Assembly (NCBI RefSeq): GCF_030272615.1
Contig: NC_081406.1
Location: forward strand, 169,971,861 to 170,035,860
Origin: Cryptomeria japonica
Lineage: Eukaryota; Streptophyta; Pinopsida; Cupressales; Cupressaceae
DNA length: 64,000 nt
Direction of reading: 5' to 3'
Both the position numbers and the translations under genes were made by a program. Under the pieces are notes generated by a model. The model had not been told where the DNA came from, did not search any database, and saw only the letters and a list, made by a program, of their open reading frames with translations. The stretch's first letter is position 1; every line of letters begins with the position of its first letter. This document shows positions 32,200 to 44,230 of the stretch, in pieces.

Positions 32200-35090
32200 T
32201 AATTAACTTGTTTTGCCTCCAACGTTTCTATTTTTATCTCGCTTCGAAATTGTTTCAAAATATCGCTGGCACCGTTGGATCAAATGATCGACGGTTAAGT
32301 TTTATTTCCTGAATAAAATATGAATTACTAATAGAAAATCATATGAAGGACACGTGTCATTATCTTTCTCGCTCTCGGGAATGTAGATAAGATATTTGCA
32401 ACTTGTTTTGTATTTCATTCACTTAAAATATTTAACCTTAGGTAGTTCAACTAATGTAGTCATTTAGACACTTTTATCGAGTAATTTTCAACGGAAAAAC
32501 CTCCTCGGGTTTGACTGAAATTTAGTTAGGGTTTATATTCAAAGTCATTAAATCCACGTGCAAACGTGAAGATGATGAAGTTACACGTAATTTAAGATTT
32601 TGGCTTTGAACTTTCTTTATTTTCTAGATTAATGAATAAATATACAAAAAATTCTTAAAATATTTTATTATTTTGAGAGTAAAATATTATCAAAATAATA
32701 TATATTGGTTTATAGTAAGCTAGTTTTTATGATAATAGAGTAATATATATAGTAAATATGTCATGATTAGGCACTTATCTCTCCCAACATCAAATTAGAC
32801 TTAAAAAAAAAGAAAATAAAGTTAAGTTGCACTCCAATGTTACAACTAGATGTATTGTCCCACTCCATACATTTCTCCATGAAATGTTGTTCAAGTCACA
32901 CAATATGATCTAGAGCCAAGAGTTGAATGTTAGGTATAAATTTCACGTGCTTTTTAGATTTATGGATAATTTTATTTTACAAGACAAGGACAATGCATTT
33001 ACACATGGTTTTCAAAGTGCCACAACAAAACCAATAAACCAAGCATCACTTTATCCATAGTAGAGTAATAAAATCATAACATGTTCACCTAATCTTATAA
33101 TGCATTCAACTTCCCCACATTTTCCATTGACAAGCCATCTTCATGTAACACTACAGATTTGCTTGGTTTGACTCGTACACAATTTCTAGGAGAATTGTAA
33201 TACTTTTGAACTAGTCTAGAAATAATCATTTCAAGATCTAAACCCTTACTGCAGTTCATCAAGAACCCTATTCACTAGTTTAGAGACAATTTCTTGGAGC
33301 ACCATTGACTTGGGAGCTCCATGCAAACCCAATCCCAACTCCTCAACACATCTTTAACAAAACCCATGGTAGATAGAGAATCCTGGTAGAAAATAGAATC
33401 CAACCTCCTCTTTGACACCTCAACATTCCTCCCTAGATCACAACTTGGCTTTTCATGCTTCTTGCAAACCATGATAAGAAAGCAAAAAGTTAAAATAGCC
33501 CCAACACAACTTTCAACTACTAGCCACCCAACCAACATTAACAAGCACACTATCATACACACCTCAACCCAACATCTACACTATTAAAAGTCACACAAGT
33601 GGTCATAAATCTTCTCACATGCACCTCCAAAACTTCCCAAACAAACCATAATTTATATCATAAATCCTTGGGATGAACACTAACCATTGTGGCACCTTAG
33701 AATATCTTTAAGAAAATAATTAAGGAAATTTATGATATAGAAGCAAATCCAAAACTTTTCATGACTTTGAAATATCGTTGAAGAGAGAGTCATTAATGGT
33801 TCTTAATATACTCTCGAGTTGACCTAAATTTCTACCACCTTATTTAGATTTAAAAAATAATATTGAAAGTTAAAACTAGTGAAAGTGTAGCTCAATATAA
33901 AATCTTCTTCAACACAGTGTCTTAGTCTCCAGTTGGGATAGGTACCCTTGTGTAAGGCATTTACCAATAACAAAGAATCTCTCTCTACAGTAATATTTTA
34001 CATCTTCCTTGAAGTTGCAACTTCCATACCTACAAGTAGAGCTCACCCCTTCCACATAATTATTTATTGTGGTACCCAAGAAAAGCTAATCAGTGTAGAA
34101 AAAATCACCTTTGACATTTTTCGGTTTACCTTGAGGAGAACCATCAAAACTTAACTTCATACATCCCTCACAAGGTGGTTCTATGTAATGTTCCAAACCG
34201 AGACAATGTTACAAACTAAATCTTAATCCTCCACAAAACTTGTTAATTAAATAGCCACACTATTGAATTTTATTAATTAATTAAAACTTAGACAAAGTCA
34301 TATTCAAATTTTTGTTTTTATATCAAGCAACAACATCACATTTCACTTAGTGATGACAAACATAGCGTATAATCTTCTTATTATAATGAACAACATAAAA
34401 AACAAATTCCAATATTTTCTTAGTATATTAACGATTGGTTCTAGTATTGCAAAATAAATAGTTGCAACAATAATGAACTCTCATAATCATACCAACAACA
34501 ATACCAAATTGAACAAATACAACATGGTTAGAATATGTGTCTATTGAAGCTCAAATGCAAACTTTGCATGAGATCACCCTCTAAAATCTCTAAGGTTTTT
34601 GTCCTAGGGTTATTGGGCTCGAAAACAAATTTTCATTCAAATGGACACATTCACCCTATTATACCCTTCATTCAAAAAATAATTTGGCCACCTAACACAC
34701 CCACAACTTCAAATTTGAACAATGATTTTGGGAAGGAAAGATCCCACTCAAAAAGTTATGGCACCAAAAAAGATAACTAATAATATTATGAAATGTTTTA
34801 GGGAGTTGGAAAGAGAATAGAGACAAAGGAAAAAAATACTAGGGATTGGGAGTCAAGTAATTGGCATGTTGATAAACATGGTCTAAAAGTTTGAACAAAC
34901 ATGGACAAAAGAAGATGTGGAAGGCAAAATTGGATGAAAAAGTAAAACTCTAATAGGGAGAATAATCTATTGGAGTTGGGAGAAAAAGTTCATATTTAGT
35001 CCCTAAAAGGAAACACACTTTGACCTAATATAAGAGAGAGAGACAAGAACATAACTAATATGTATAGATTTAAATTACTCTAGAAAATTA
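32200..35090. other. AT-rich intergenic sequence
   Basis: No gene is supported. The frame 33275-33562 (minus) resembles nothing I know. The right end (roughly 34800-35100) probably includes the 3' LTR of the gypsy fragment at 35101-36565, but without a second LTR its left end cannot be placed. A short GA repeat lies near 35032-35044. Confidence 0.45.
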
Positions 35091-35310
35091 GGCATGACCA
35101 GTCTACCCTACTCGAAATTGCTTGTCCTCAAGCAATTCCAAGTTTGAGTGATTGGATATTCATGGGCCTTCCCACATAGAATCCTCCATGGGTCACAAAT
35201 CTTTTCATTGGATTAAATATCTTTGGTGCATTTATTTCTTAGCTTCCTCTCCCTCAAATCCATGCCAACTTCAAGAATCAAGATCAATTTTCCTTCCTCG
35301 TCAATTTTTC

Positions 35311-35523
35311 TTAGTTTTCTATATGTTTTCCTAATACCTTTTTGACAAACAACACATCAAAAAAATTAAGAATCTTGCTTCCCCTTGGTAGCTCCAATTC
35401 ATAGGTCAGTTTGTTGATTATCCTCAAGACTCTATAAGGTCCATAGAAGTATGGGTTGATCTTCTCCAAACCACTTGCCTTCAAGAAGGATTGCTTGTAT
35501 GGATACAATCTCATTAAGATCAT
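35311..35523 (-). pseudogene. Integrase C-terminal GPY/F domain fragment
   Basis: The frame contains SGLEKINPYFYGPYRVLRII and then YELELPRGSKI, the standard GPY/F region of chromovirus integrases, followed by a worn VFHVSxLKK-like phrase (FFDVLFVKKVLG). Confidence 0.87.
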
Positions 35524-35913
35524 ATCTCCAATCTCGAATGCTCTCTTAATTCTATGGAAGTCTGCATATACAGGTTAGACATTGGTTTTAAATCAGTTAG
35601 AGGTTATTCTTAAGTGATTTTGGAATATCTTGACTCTCCTTGATCACACCACTTGCTTTTAGTACCCTCTAATATTCTATAATGAGATCAATGAATCTTT
35701 TAAATTCATACCCATATAGAGCATTAATTATGTCATCTTAATTGACATCTGGCAAGTGGTGTTGTAATGGTACTCTCGAGTAGAGAGACATTTGATCCAT
35801 AACTTCTTCTAATCAACCACATAATTTTTCAAATAAAATTCCACCTATTTGTTCACAATATAGATTTGGCCATTAATTTTTGGGAAGTAGATGGTTTTGG
35901 CCAGTTAGTTAGT

Positions 35914-36153
35914 TCATGTGAAAAGGAAGAGTTCTTGCCAAAACAAACTCATGAAATTATTATCTCTATCACTCACAATTTTATTGGGGAGTTTGTGGAG
36001 TTTCATCACTTCCTCAATAAAAAAATCAACCACTTGTGGTGCCTTAAAATGTGGAGAGATATCAAAGGAATGTGCACACTTTGTTAGTTTGTCAACTACA
36101 ACATATATGTGATCCTTACCTTGAACTTTTAGAATTCTTGTGATAAAATCCAT
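35914..36153 (-). pseudogene. Integrase catalytic core fragment
   Basis: MDFITRILKVQGKDHIYVVV carries the first catalytic Asp and HKLPNKIVSDRDNNFMSLFW the second. The part with the catalytic Glu (between 35914 and 35523) is out of frame. Confidence 0.9.
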
Positions 36154-36189
36154 TGAAACACTTTTCCATTTTTATTTCAAGATGGTTAA

Positions 36190-36540
36190 GGGCTACAAAA
36201 TATCCATGGGGAATGTCTACTCAATTTTATTTCTTTGACATATATTATATTATTTGAAATGGTTAAGGACATCATCCTTGAGTCTATTTCATTTGAATAT
36301 TTCCCTATATTTTTGTAAGACTTGAAGTTCTCCAAGTAGCCTATTAAGAGGGTGTTGTGAACTTCCTACAAAACCTTATCCTTATCTTTAATTTGGTACA
36401 AAGTAGATTCTTCATTTGTAGAGAATGAGCTCATTACAAATAATGTACTTATCATCCAACTTTCTTCCCAACACATCATCTCTAAATGCATTATTATCAT
36501 AGGGTAAACCCACAATAGTGAGTCCCAAACTTGGGACATC
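36190..36540 (-). pseudogene. Integrase zinc-binding region with lost cysteines
   Basis: Minus-strand frames give the His-containing part and then YNIYQRNKIEYTFP, where relatives have Cys-x2-Cys before QRNK. Both Cys appear as Tyr, the change expected from G-to-A in TGT codons. Several stops. Confidence 0.65.
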
Positions 36541-36565
36541 ACATTTATGAACTTGGATGGAGGCA

Positions 36566-38250
36566 AGAATTTAAAAAAACACGTGAGTTCGAAGGTACAT
36601 CAAAAAGTACCATCTTTTTAAGGTTTAAAATGTAAAAAAAAACCTTCAAATGAAGGTATTTTCCAAAAATGAAAAAAAGGACCTTTGTTTGAAGGTCATT
36701 TTTTTAATTTTTCAAAATTACCTTCTATAATTGTTGAAAATAGGATTCCCTAGTTTATGCATGCAAACTAGGAATAAGGCCTATTTCACAATGGTTACAT
36801 TTAAATGAAAATCAACTCAATAGATTCAACCTCAATTCTATTAGGAAGAGGGATTCATACTTAATGGATTTCACTCCTTTTGATTGACCTGAAAATAAAC
36901 TATGAAAATGTAAAGTGAATGCAAAATTTAGGGTAAGAAGGTACATGTATGAAAAAACAACTAATGCTAATTATACTATTTGATACTAAAATATAAACTT
37001 TAGAGCATGTATAGAAATGGAATGAGGACTCAAATGTGCACTTGTGCTTAAAAGCTGTGCTAAAACTAGGTGGACAAAGTCACCAAAAATGCCCTTATCT
37101 TTTGATGAATTTATGCACACAAATATAGATTCATGCCTCTAGGACACTACACTAAAACCTTGTCAAATTTTGTCACGAACTTAATTTTAGAAGATAGTGT
37201 AGGACAATGACACCCAAAACACCCTTGTCCTAGTGTTTTCTTATGCGTCTTGGAAGGGTCTTTTGTCTCCAAGTCTTATTTGTCTTCTATCTCTATTAGA
37301 CACTTATATCTGAACTTGAATTTGCACACAAGAATAGATGTTAGGTTGATAGGGGCTTACCTAGGTCAAACCCCAAGTTTGGAATTAATCCTATAATTGA
37401 ATTGAAATTGAAATGGAAAGTGTACGTTGATAGGGAAAATGCTAAACTTGAATTGAAATGCTTAATTGAGATGATTATACCTTCATTTGATGATGTAATG
37501 CTCTTAGGATAAGTCTTCCATGCGTTGATGCAATAATATGATAAATCACATAAAATCCATCATGAAATCATAAATAAAAACATAATTGAAGATGCATAGA
37601 TGTCGCGACTCGCTTGTTGCTCCTTAGACTTAGATCTACTCTTGAATCTGTAGGAATGAGATAATAGAAGATGATGAAATGAATTAGGAGGGATGCCTTA
37701 TATAGGGATCTCAAAATAAAATCACATTTTGGTCAACTTAGAATTATCATATTTTCATATTTGGGATAGTTTGGATAGGGCAAGGCCAACTCTTTGATGT
37801 CCCAAAATTCTATCCAAAAAATGTTAGACAATGCTGCCCCAAACAACGTTGTCTTGACAAAATAGGCCCAAATTTTGAGGATCGCGAGATTATAGAGCCC
37901 TAATACCATAAACATAATTTCTATAAATATATGTAATATTTAGATATGGGAAAAGGTGCACTGAACTTTGAAATTACATAGGACCCATATAAGCAAGAAA
38001 TAAAATAAGATAAAGGGCATATTTAAAATAAGGGACCAAATAATAAAGTGAAATAGGACCCATGATATTGGATTAAATGTTAATTCAATACAAAAATATC
38101 CTATAATGCACATAGGAATGCAAAATACTAAAATGAGTGCTAGGAGAGTGTGAAATATGACACCCTAATTAAAGGTGTACAATTTAGAATGCTACATTTA
38201 GTCCCCACTTTAACTGAGTGTGATCTTATGGCCATACTCACAATAAAGTA
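36566..38250. other. AT-rich sequence with short inverted repeats
   Basis: At 36575-36720 several short hairpin arms occur, for example ACCTTCAAATGAAGGT and GACCTTTGTTTGAAGGTC. The rest shows no gene or known element. The minus frame 37733-37915 is not convincing. Confidence 0.45.
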
Positions 38251-39118
38251 GAAATTAAGAGATAGAGCATTTGAGAGCAAGACAAGCTAGGCATAGGATA
38301 ACACTGAGGGATGATCAAGCCCCAAAGCATAGGATCATGTCAATCCATGCAAGTAACCTTCAAACATACACAAATCAAACAACGTTAGTACTAAAAGCTC
38401 TTAGTCAACTAGTTGAAGAGACATTGATAAACAAAATGTCTCGACTGCTAATATCATTCTTGGCATGTTATTGCAAGAGTACAATTAGAGTTATAGAAAG
38501 AACAAGGACATACACCAATTGAGGGTATAAGAAACCATGATCCAAAACTAGCAAAGTGTGCTATGCTATGGGTTCATGGGAAAGAGAAAGGAAAAATGGA
38601 TTCTGCAGGCTGGTAAGCTATGTTATGCTAGGTGATCAATGAGAGGAGAATGGAAGAGTCCAAATAGTCTAGCAAGTTGTTTTATGCTAATTCCAATCAT
38701 CTTGCAAAAAAGGGGTGCCAAGAAAATTTTTCTTATTGCAAGGCAATTGATTAGTGAAAATTTTTGGTTCTAAGAATGAAGCATAAGGATGTAATAGCTT
38801 GTATAAGATACATGTCTAGTTTCAAGAATGCAACATGAGGATACGATAACCTGTCTAAGACAAATGATCGTTTCATAAAGATAACTAAAATTGCAACTAT
38901 GAGGCCACATATATGCTCCTCACTTAAGATGTCAACATAACCCTATATTGATGTCTTAAGGTATATTAGAACAAGGATAAGCACCTTCATCACCAAGGAG
39001 ATACCCTTTAGGCAACCATGCATACATTCCAAGCTAGGAAGAATGATTTCTATCTTTTAATTTTAAGCAAGGAAGAGATGATTGAAAATTTTGAAAAAGA
39101 ATTACACCTGATTGGCTC
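38251..39118 (+). other. Upstream region of LINE H with degenerate short repeats
   Basis: Loose repeats of about 65-75 bp occur (ctatgctat near 38558, tatgttatgctagg near 38620, gttttatgctaatt near 38679, then two rounds of a gataagacaa-like motif near 38800-38870). They end at a TATA-like box and may be the LINE's 5' UTR promoter repeats. That role is inference. Confidence 0.35.
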
Positions 39119-39126
39119 TATAAATA
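39119..39126 (+). promoter_or_regulatory. TATA-like box upstream of LINE H ORF1
   Basis: TATAAATA in the context CTCTATAAATATGAAGG lies about 140 bp before the ORF1 frame. The same ten bases TATAAATATG occur at the promoter of element D (46698). Confidence 0.4.
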
Positions 39127-39261
39127 TGAAGGTGATCTCTCCTAGGGTTCACCCAAATGCAAGGGTCCTCTTCGAGGTTGTGGAGGAGTCTGTATGACCT
39201 CCTCCACCATGGTAAGCCATTCTTTTCTTTCATGCATTTTCTCTTTATTTAATTATCACTC

Positions 39262-40215
39262 ATGTTTGGTAGGTTTGTTTCAGTTCACATGGTAGGGTGT
39301 GTTAATGCACTCGTATGGATGGAAATCCGATTGATGGGGAAATTAATCCCTCACCGTGCCAATAATAATGAAGGTGTCCTTGCAAACAATATCAAATCCT
39401 TCAAATCCACTTTGATTGAAACCCCTTTGTTTGTTCCTAAATCTGTGAAATTTGACGCGAATTTGGTTTCTCTTTCCATAGGTAATAGTGAATCAAGAGG
39501 AGGAACAGGTAAGTAAGCTACCCCTTGTATCTCTAGATTCACCATTTCTCCTCATTCCAAAATGATCAATGCTTTGAATAATGAGAAGTCTTGTTTGAAA
39601 AATTTTGTTATGTTTCTTGTGGTCGTGGATGTCACTAAGTGCCTAACCTATACATTTTTAAATGAATGGTTTAAAAATGTTTGGATTAAGAGATTAGAGT
39701 TTCAATTTTCCTTTTGTAAAATGATTCAAAAAGGGCTTATTATTATTATTTTTAATGACTCTAAATCCCAGGTGTCAGTGGTTGAAAAAAAATTTAGTCC
39801 ATTGGAAATTATATATTTAGGGCTCTCAAGTGGTCGCCCAATGTTGTTTCAGATGAGATATTGGCCTTATCTTTCCCTAGATGGATTGTGGTTAAAAACC
39901 TCCTCCCTCTATTATGGAATTTTTATTCCCCAATTGTTGGAATCCATAAGGAAGGTGCTTAGGGTGGATAACACCCAATCTTTCGTTCATCATATGGATG
40001 CTAGAGTGTTAATCTTTGTTAATTTTAGTAAAGACCTCCCTAGGTTCTTGGAAATTAATATTGATGATGACCCCATGGTCTGTGTTATAAATACCTTGGT
40101 GGGATTAATGCATGTTTTCTCTGTAGGCACAAGGGCCATATTAGGAGGAACTACTTGATTTTGTCAAAGTGAAAACCTCTTGATAAACCTAAGCGCTTCT
40201 CTAAGGAGGGTCTCC
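39262..40215 (+). pseudogene. ORF1 of LINE H: DUF4283-like domain and CCHC zinc knuckle
   Basis: One frame runs from 39262 to 40158 with one TAA at 39514 (probably CAA to TAA). Residues about 100-299 show the DUF4283 pattern (MIQKGLIIIIFNDSKSQVSV, WPYLSLDGLWLKTSSLYYGI, FVHHMDARVLIFVNFSKDLP). In a shifted frame near 40110-40160 the zinc knuckle reads CFLCRHKGHIRRNY, so the last Cys of Cys-x2-Cys-x4-His-x4-Cys has become Tyr. This protein would bind the element RNA. The frameshift and Cys loss make the copy inactive. Confidence 0.75.
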
Positions 40216-40516
40216 CAAAGCAAGTTGTTGTTGAACCTACCCTTTTTGTGGAGGTTTTGTTTGAGGGTTCTTCAAAAATTTCTCAAGGGCTTGTGTTGGA
40301 ATGGCTCAACTCCTTGAAGGAGGTAATGAGGGTTGTTGTCGCTACTCCGCCCATTATTCTCTCCTTGCCTCATTTGGCCATCTTTGTCTATTTATCTCAA
40401 TTAAGATACACTTAGAAAGATACCCATGAACAGTTTATCCAACGTAGGGCTCATAAGTCCAGAGAGAAGAATGCTCAAAAACTTGTTCTAGAGAAGCTTA
40501 AAAAGAATAAGGATGT

Positions 40517-41344
40517 ATGATGGAGGTCACACAATCCCGTATCGAGCTCTCTCTTATTGACCCTGCTTCTATTTCAATGGATGATGATTCTCAATCTTTG
40601 CCACCAACAGTTTGTGTGACTAAAATAAATAACCGATCTCTTGTAAAAACCATAGTTAGAAATATTGAAGAAAGGAGACATTCCATTGCATTACTGGGTG
40701 AGTCAGACAATCTACCCATCCCCATTGGGAGTATCTCCCCCCTAAAAATATCTAACAATTTTAGTACTCTTGTGGAATCTCAGAATGAGATTCCTCAAGA
40801 TGAAGAGATTGAATGTGGTTCCTCCCTCCTTGGGGATATGTAGGTTACCCCCTCATACCAAGCTCACAGCAACATGATTCTTTCCAATGATAACCATAAC
40901 TTTAGTGTTGATAAGGATAATGGTTTTTTTTATATCATTACTACCAATCCTCTTAAGAGAAATGAGGCTTCTACCAAGAACCATGACCTATCCATTGTAC
41001 CATATGATAATACTTGGATGAGTCTCAGAATAGAATACTTTGAAACTCAATTGTTACAGTCTAACCTGGAAACTGGGTCACTATCCAATGAGTCGATCTC
41101 TAGAGAGGAACAACTTTCTAGTCAAGCCAAATGGAATAAGAAAGATGAATATGAGGTGTTTATTCCTATAGGAAATGTCCTTTTTACTAAAGCTAGAAGG
41201 AAGAGGGGGAGACCTAAAGGAGGCAGTCTCCTCTGCCTAAGAAGAAGGATATTAACAAAGAGCTTCCTAAATGCTTTGGCAGCCTTAAGGCTACTATGGA
41301 CATTGTTCAATAATGTATCTCATGAATTTAATTGTGTATCCTAG
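40517..41344 (+). pseudogene. ORF1 tail of LINE H
   Basis: Two frames in register (40517-40843 and 40874-41344) separated by a TAG at 40841. The protein is Ser/Asn/Asp-rich with little structure until a basic patch, TKARRKRGRPKGGS (AT-hook-like GRPKG), near 41200. This is the usual hydrophilic linker between the ORF1 knuckle and the endonuclease in plant L1 elements. Confidence 0.6.
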
Positions 41345-41830
41345 AATGTTATGGGTCTTGAATCCCCAGATAGGAAATATGTTGTCAAGAGGTTTTTGAT
41401 GCAACATAAGCATACTGATATCATTTTGTTACAAGAAGTTAAAGCCACCAAGTTCACATTGGATGTGAACCTTAGATTTATCTAGAAAGATGCAATCCCC
41501 TTTTCTACCAAACATGACAAGGAAAAGGGGGAGTTGACATTTTATTAAGGGGAAAGTGGACTAGTAAGTTTTTGATAATGATTTATCCCCATGCAATAGG
41601 GTTGTGTGGACCATAATCTGCACTCAGGACATTAAATATGGAGTGTTCTCCCTTTATGCATCCAACAATTACAAAGAGAGTATTAACTTATAGAAGTGGT
41701 TGTGCATTCTCCCAAATATCTCTTAGATTATTGGAGGGGAGTTCAACATGATTGAGAATCAAGAAGATAAGTCAGGAGGTTTGGATTTATAGTGGAAAAG
41801 TGGGGAGAAACTCTACTAGGCCAAGATGAA
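41345..41830 (+). pseudogene. Endonuclease (EEP/APE-like) domain of LINE H ORF2
   Basis: Across frameshifts the domain reads NVMGLESPDRKYVVKRFLMQ, then HTDIILLQEVKATKF (catalytic Glu of the LLQE motif), KDAIPFSTKHDKEKGG and near 41725-41760 a GGEFNMIENQEDKSGG phrase where relatives have GGDFN. The Asp-to-Glu change at that site would harm catalysis. This enzyme would nick the target DNA. Confidence 0.78.
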
Positions 41831-42130
41831 GAAAAAACAAGTAGACTCTTTGATCCCCTTGAAGGAAAGAAGAATGCTTATTGATATATGCTACACTTGG
41901 TGTACCTACCAACAAGGAAGAAGGATAATTTACCTAATAAAGATTTGTTCTCCTTCCAATAGGAGGAAGATGGCTCCACTGTTGGGGTGTGTCCATATAC
42001 CCTATCGTATCGCCACCCTATTAAAGCTTAGATTGCATTAAATTCTAATGCTAGCATTCCTAGTAACATGGATGGTAACTTCATCTTCAATACCAACCTA
42101 CTTAAGGACTAGGATATTAGATGTGATATC

Positions 42131-42873
42131 TAGATGATTAGGCAAATTAATAAATGGGGTTACCACATTGTCTCTGCCATTAATAGATGGAATAAGAATG
42201 TGAATAGTTGGAAAATCCTACTACAAATCATGAGAAAGAAAAAACTCAAATATGAGAGGAAGTTTGCTAGGGACTTGGTTAACAACCTTATGATGTTGGA
42301 AGTTGAGACTCAAATGGACCCTACCAACCATGATCTAGTGCAATTGTTGTCTCAGACCAGGAATTCACTTAGGGGAATTTAAAATTATAAGATTCAAGGA
42401 ATCAAGGTAAGGGTGTGGATTAACTAGTTAGAGCATGGAGACAGGGGATCCAAGTTTTTCTTTAATCCCTTGAGATAGAAGGAGTTCAAAGAGGGAATCG
42501 ATAGAGTTTGGATAGAAGGCAAAGAGTTGGTTGACAATAATGACATTAACGATGCATTATTTTTGTACTATAAGAAATAATTTTCCTCTAAATGGAATTC
42601 CCCCTCTAGTCAACTTGCAAGAGACAAGTGCAAAGCCCTCAAACTAAGGAAAATATCAGAGGAGGAGGCTAATGTGCTCAAGAAACCAATCTCAATTGAG
42701 GAGATCGTTAAGAACATCACCACTCTTGACAATGAATAGGCCCTCGGCCTTGATGTCTTTCCAATTGAGTTCTACAAAGATGCTAAAAAGTGGATAGACT
42801 TGGACTTGCTACAGTTTTATGATGAGGCATTAAAGAAGGACTCCTTGGCAGTTGATATTGACAGGATTATAAA
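42131..42873 (+). pseudogene. ORF2 linker and start of RT region of LINE H
   Basis: Helical linker (RQINKWGYHIVSAINRWNKN), then LEHGDRGSKFFFNPL, KISEEEANVLKKPISIEEIV and DLDLLQFYDEALKKDSLA. These are the phrases before the RT fingers in plant L1 elements. In-frame TAG and TAA codons occur several times, for example where relatives have Trp in the phrase before LEHGD and Lys in LDNEKALG. The frame ends at the junction with element C. Confidence 0.8.
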
Positions 42874-43991
42874 GCACTGAGAGGGGAGTGAATCAGTGAC
42901 AACAAAAACAATACCACTTTAAACACAGACCGGTAAAGGCAATTAACTAGTTTACTTAAAACTATGCATGCAATCCAAAGTGATATTAAAGCATCCACAA
43001 CAAGTAAGACATCCACCATAACACAAGTGTTTATACATGGAAAACCCAACTAGGGAAAACCACGGTGAGATGAGACTCACAAGTTAACTATTTGTAGTAA
43101 TAGGTAACTGACCAGTTAAGGTCTACAAAGTTCTCTGCTAGGAGCGAATCCTGCTAAAGATCTCAAAGCTCTGTTAGGAGCTATACCCTGTTAAAGGTAG
43201 TACCCTATTAGGAGTAACCTCTGTAGAGGATTTGAAACCCAAACTAATGGATCACCTGGTTAGAGGATTTGTACAATGAAGTTTGTTAGAGCTTACCCGA
43301 TTAGGGGATTTAATTGTTGTAGTGATTAGAAAACAACAAGTGGTGTGATGTAAAAATAGCACATCTTGCTTGTGTAGATCCTCTTCTTCTCACTCAAAAC
43401 TGCATCATCGACATACTCTGCAACTCCTTCAGTAAATCACATCATAAAAATAGTTCATCACAATATCATTATATAGACATTAGATTTCATGTCGGCTCAG
43501 GAACCTCGTCACAATTTCCTAGGTGCAATGTATCTGGACAATCTTTTATAACACATCACAGATGGCCGCCAAATTTGTCGGTTACCTAGATAACTCATCA
43601 CGACCAGTGATAACTCATCACACAATCAATGAAACCGGTTGGAACACCAATACCGGTTAAGAGTTAACCTCTTCCAACTCATAGACCGATTATCCTCCAT
43701 TTGCCTCTTTGTTGATCTCCACAGTATCTCCAAACTGGTGCAAGTAGAATTGACAATGACCAATTGCCATTCCTGCATATACTGGTTGTCTACATATGCT
43801 GGTTAGACACCTTCAAACCGATTGAACTTCTTTATAAAAATAATACATGTTTGTAATACTAAGACTTAGGAGTAGTATCGGTTTGTCTTAACTAAGATGA
43901 CTATGACAATGTGAACATATGCATGTGTATATATGTGCCATCCATGACAACACATAAAGTCATCGATTATAAAATCATCATCAAGCCAACA
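42874..43991 (-). repeat. 3' LTR of element C (about 1.1 kb)
   Basis: The minus-strand start is TGTTGG (plus CCAACA at 43986-43991), right after the polypurine tract. The outer end is somewhere in 42853-42874, because the LINE reading frame continues plausibly up to about 42873. The interior has loosely repeated tgttagga/ctattagga motifs near 43140-43320. Confidence 0.7.
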
Positions 43992-44004
43992 ATCTCCCCC
44001 TTTG
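43992..44004 (-). other. Polypurine tract of element C
   Basis: On the minus strand CCAAAGGGGGAGATT directly precedes TGTTGG. The same AAAGGG-AGA style is used by element B. Confidence 0.8.
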
Positions 44005-44230
44005 GCATAGATGGAAACACTTAGAAAATTTTACAACTTTACAACTAAGTGTGCTTACAAAAATTGTACATACATATTTCTACTCCCCCTTAACAATACA
44101 TGCAAAATTTTGATAAACACATACATATTTCTACTCCCCCTTTGACAACAATGCAAAATTGAAAAGTAAAATACATATATATTATATCAAAATTTGCATC
44201 AAAAACTACATATACAAAAATATAAGTTTT

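Larger units (their letters stand above)
35101..36565 (-). mobile_element. Chromovirus (Ty3/gypsy) fragment: integrase to chromodomain end
   Basis: Minus-strand order is integrase zinc region (about 36540-36190), integrase core (36153-35914), GPY/F domain (35523-35311) and a worn chromodomain whose end reads NLELLEDKQFRVG near 35125. The 3' LTR would start at TGGTCATGCC (35100 leftwards). The copy is truncated at about 36565, upstream of integrase, so RT and gag are absent. The LLEDKQF tail followed by an LTR is typical of Tekay-like chromoviruses. Frameshifts and stops are frequent. Confidence 0.78.
39119..42873 (+). mobile_element. LINE (L1-type) remnant H, cut before the RT core
   Basis: ORF1 (nucleic-acid-binding, DUF4283-like with CCHC knuckle), the endonuclease of ORF2 and the linker up to the first RT motifs are present in order. 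The frame KPISIEEIVKNITTLDNE and then ALGLDVFPIEFYKDAKKW are the usual LINE phrases just before the RT fingers. At about 42873 the sequence changes abruptly into the LTR of element C, so the RT is missing from this side. Confidence 0.83.

Noticed and set aside
33275-33562. 95-codon minus-strand frame
   Set aside because: Hydrophobic start and otherwise unrecognised, in AT-rich intergenic DNA. No supporting signal.
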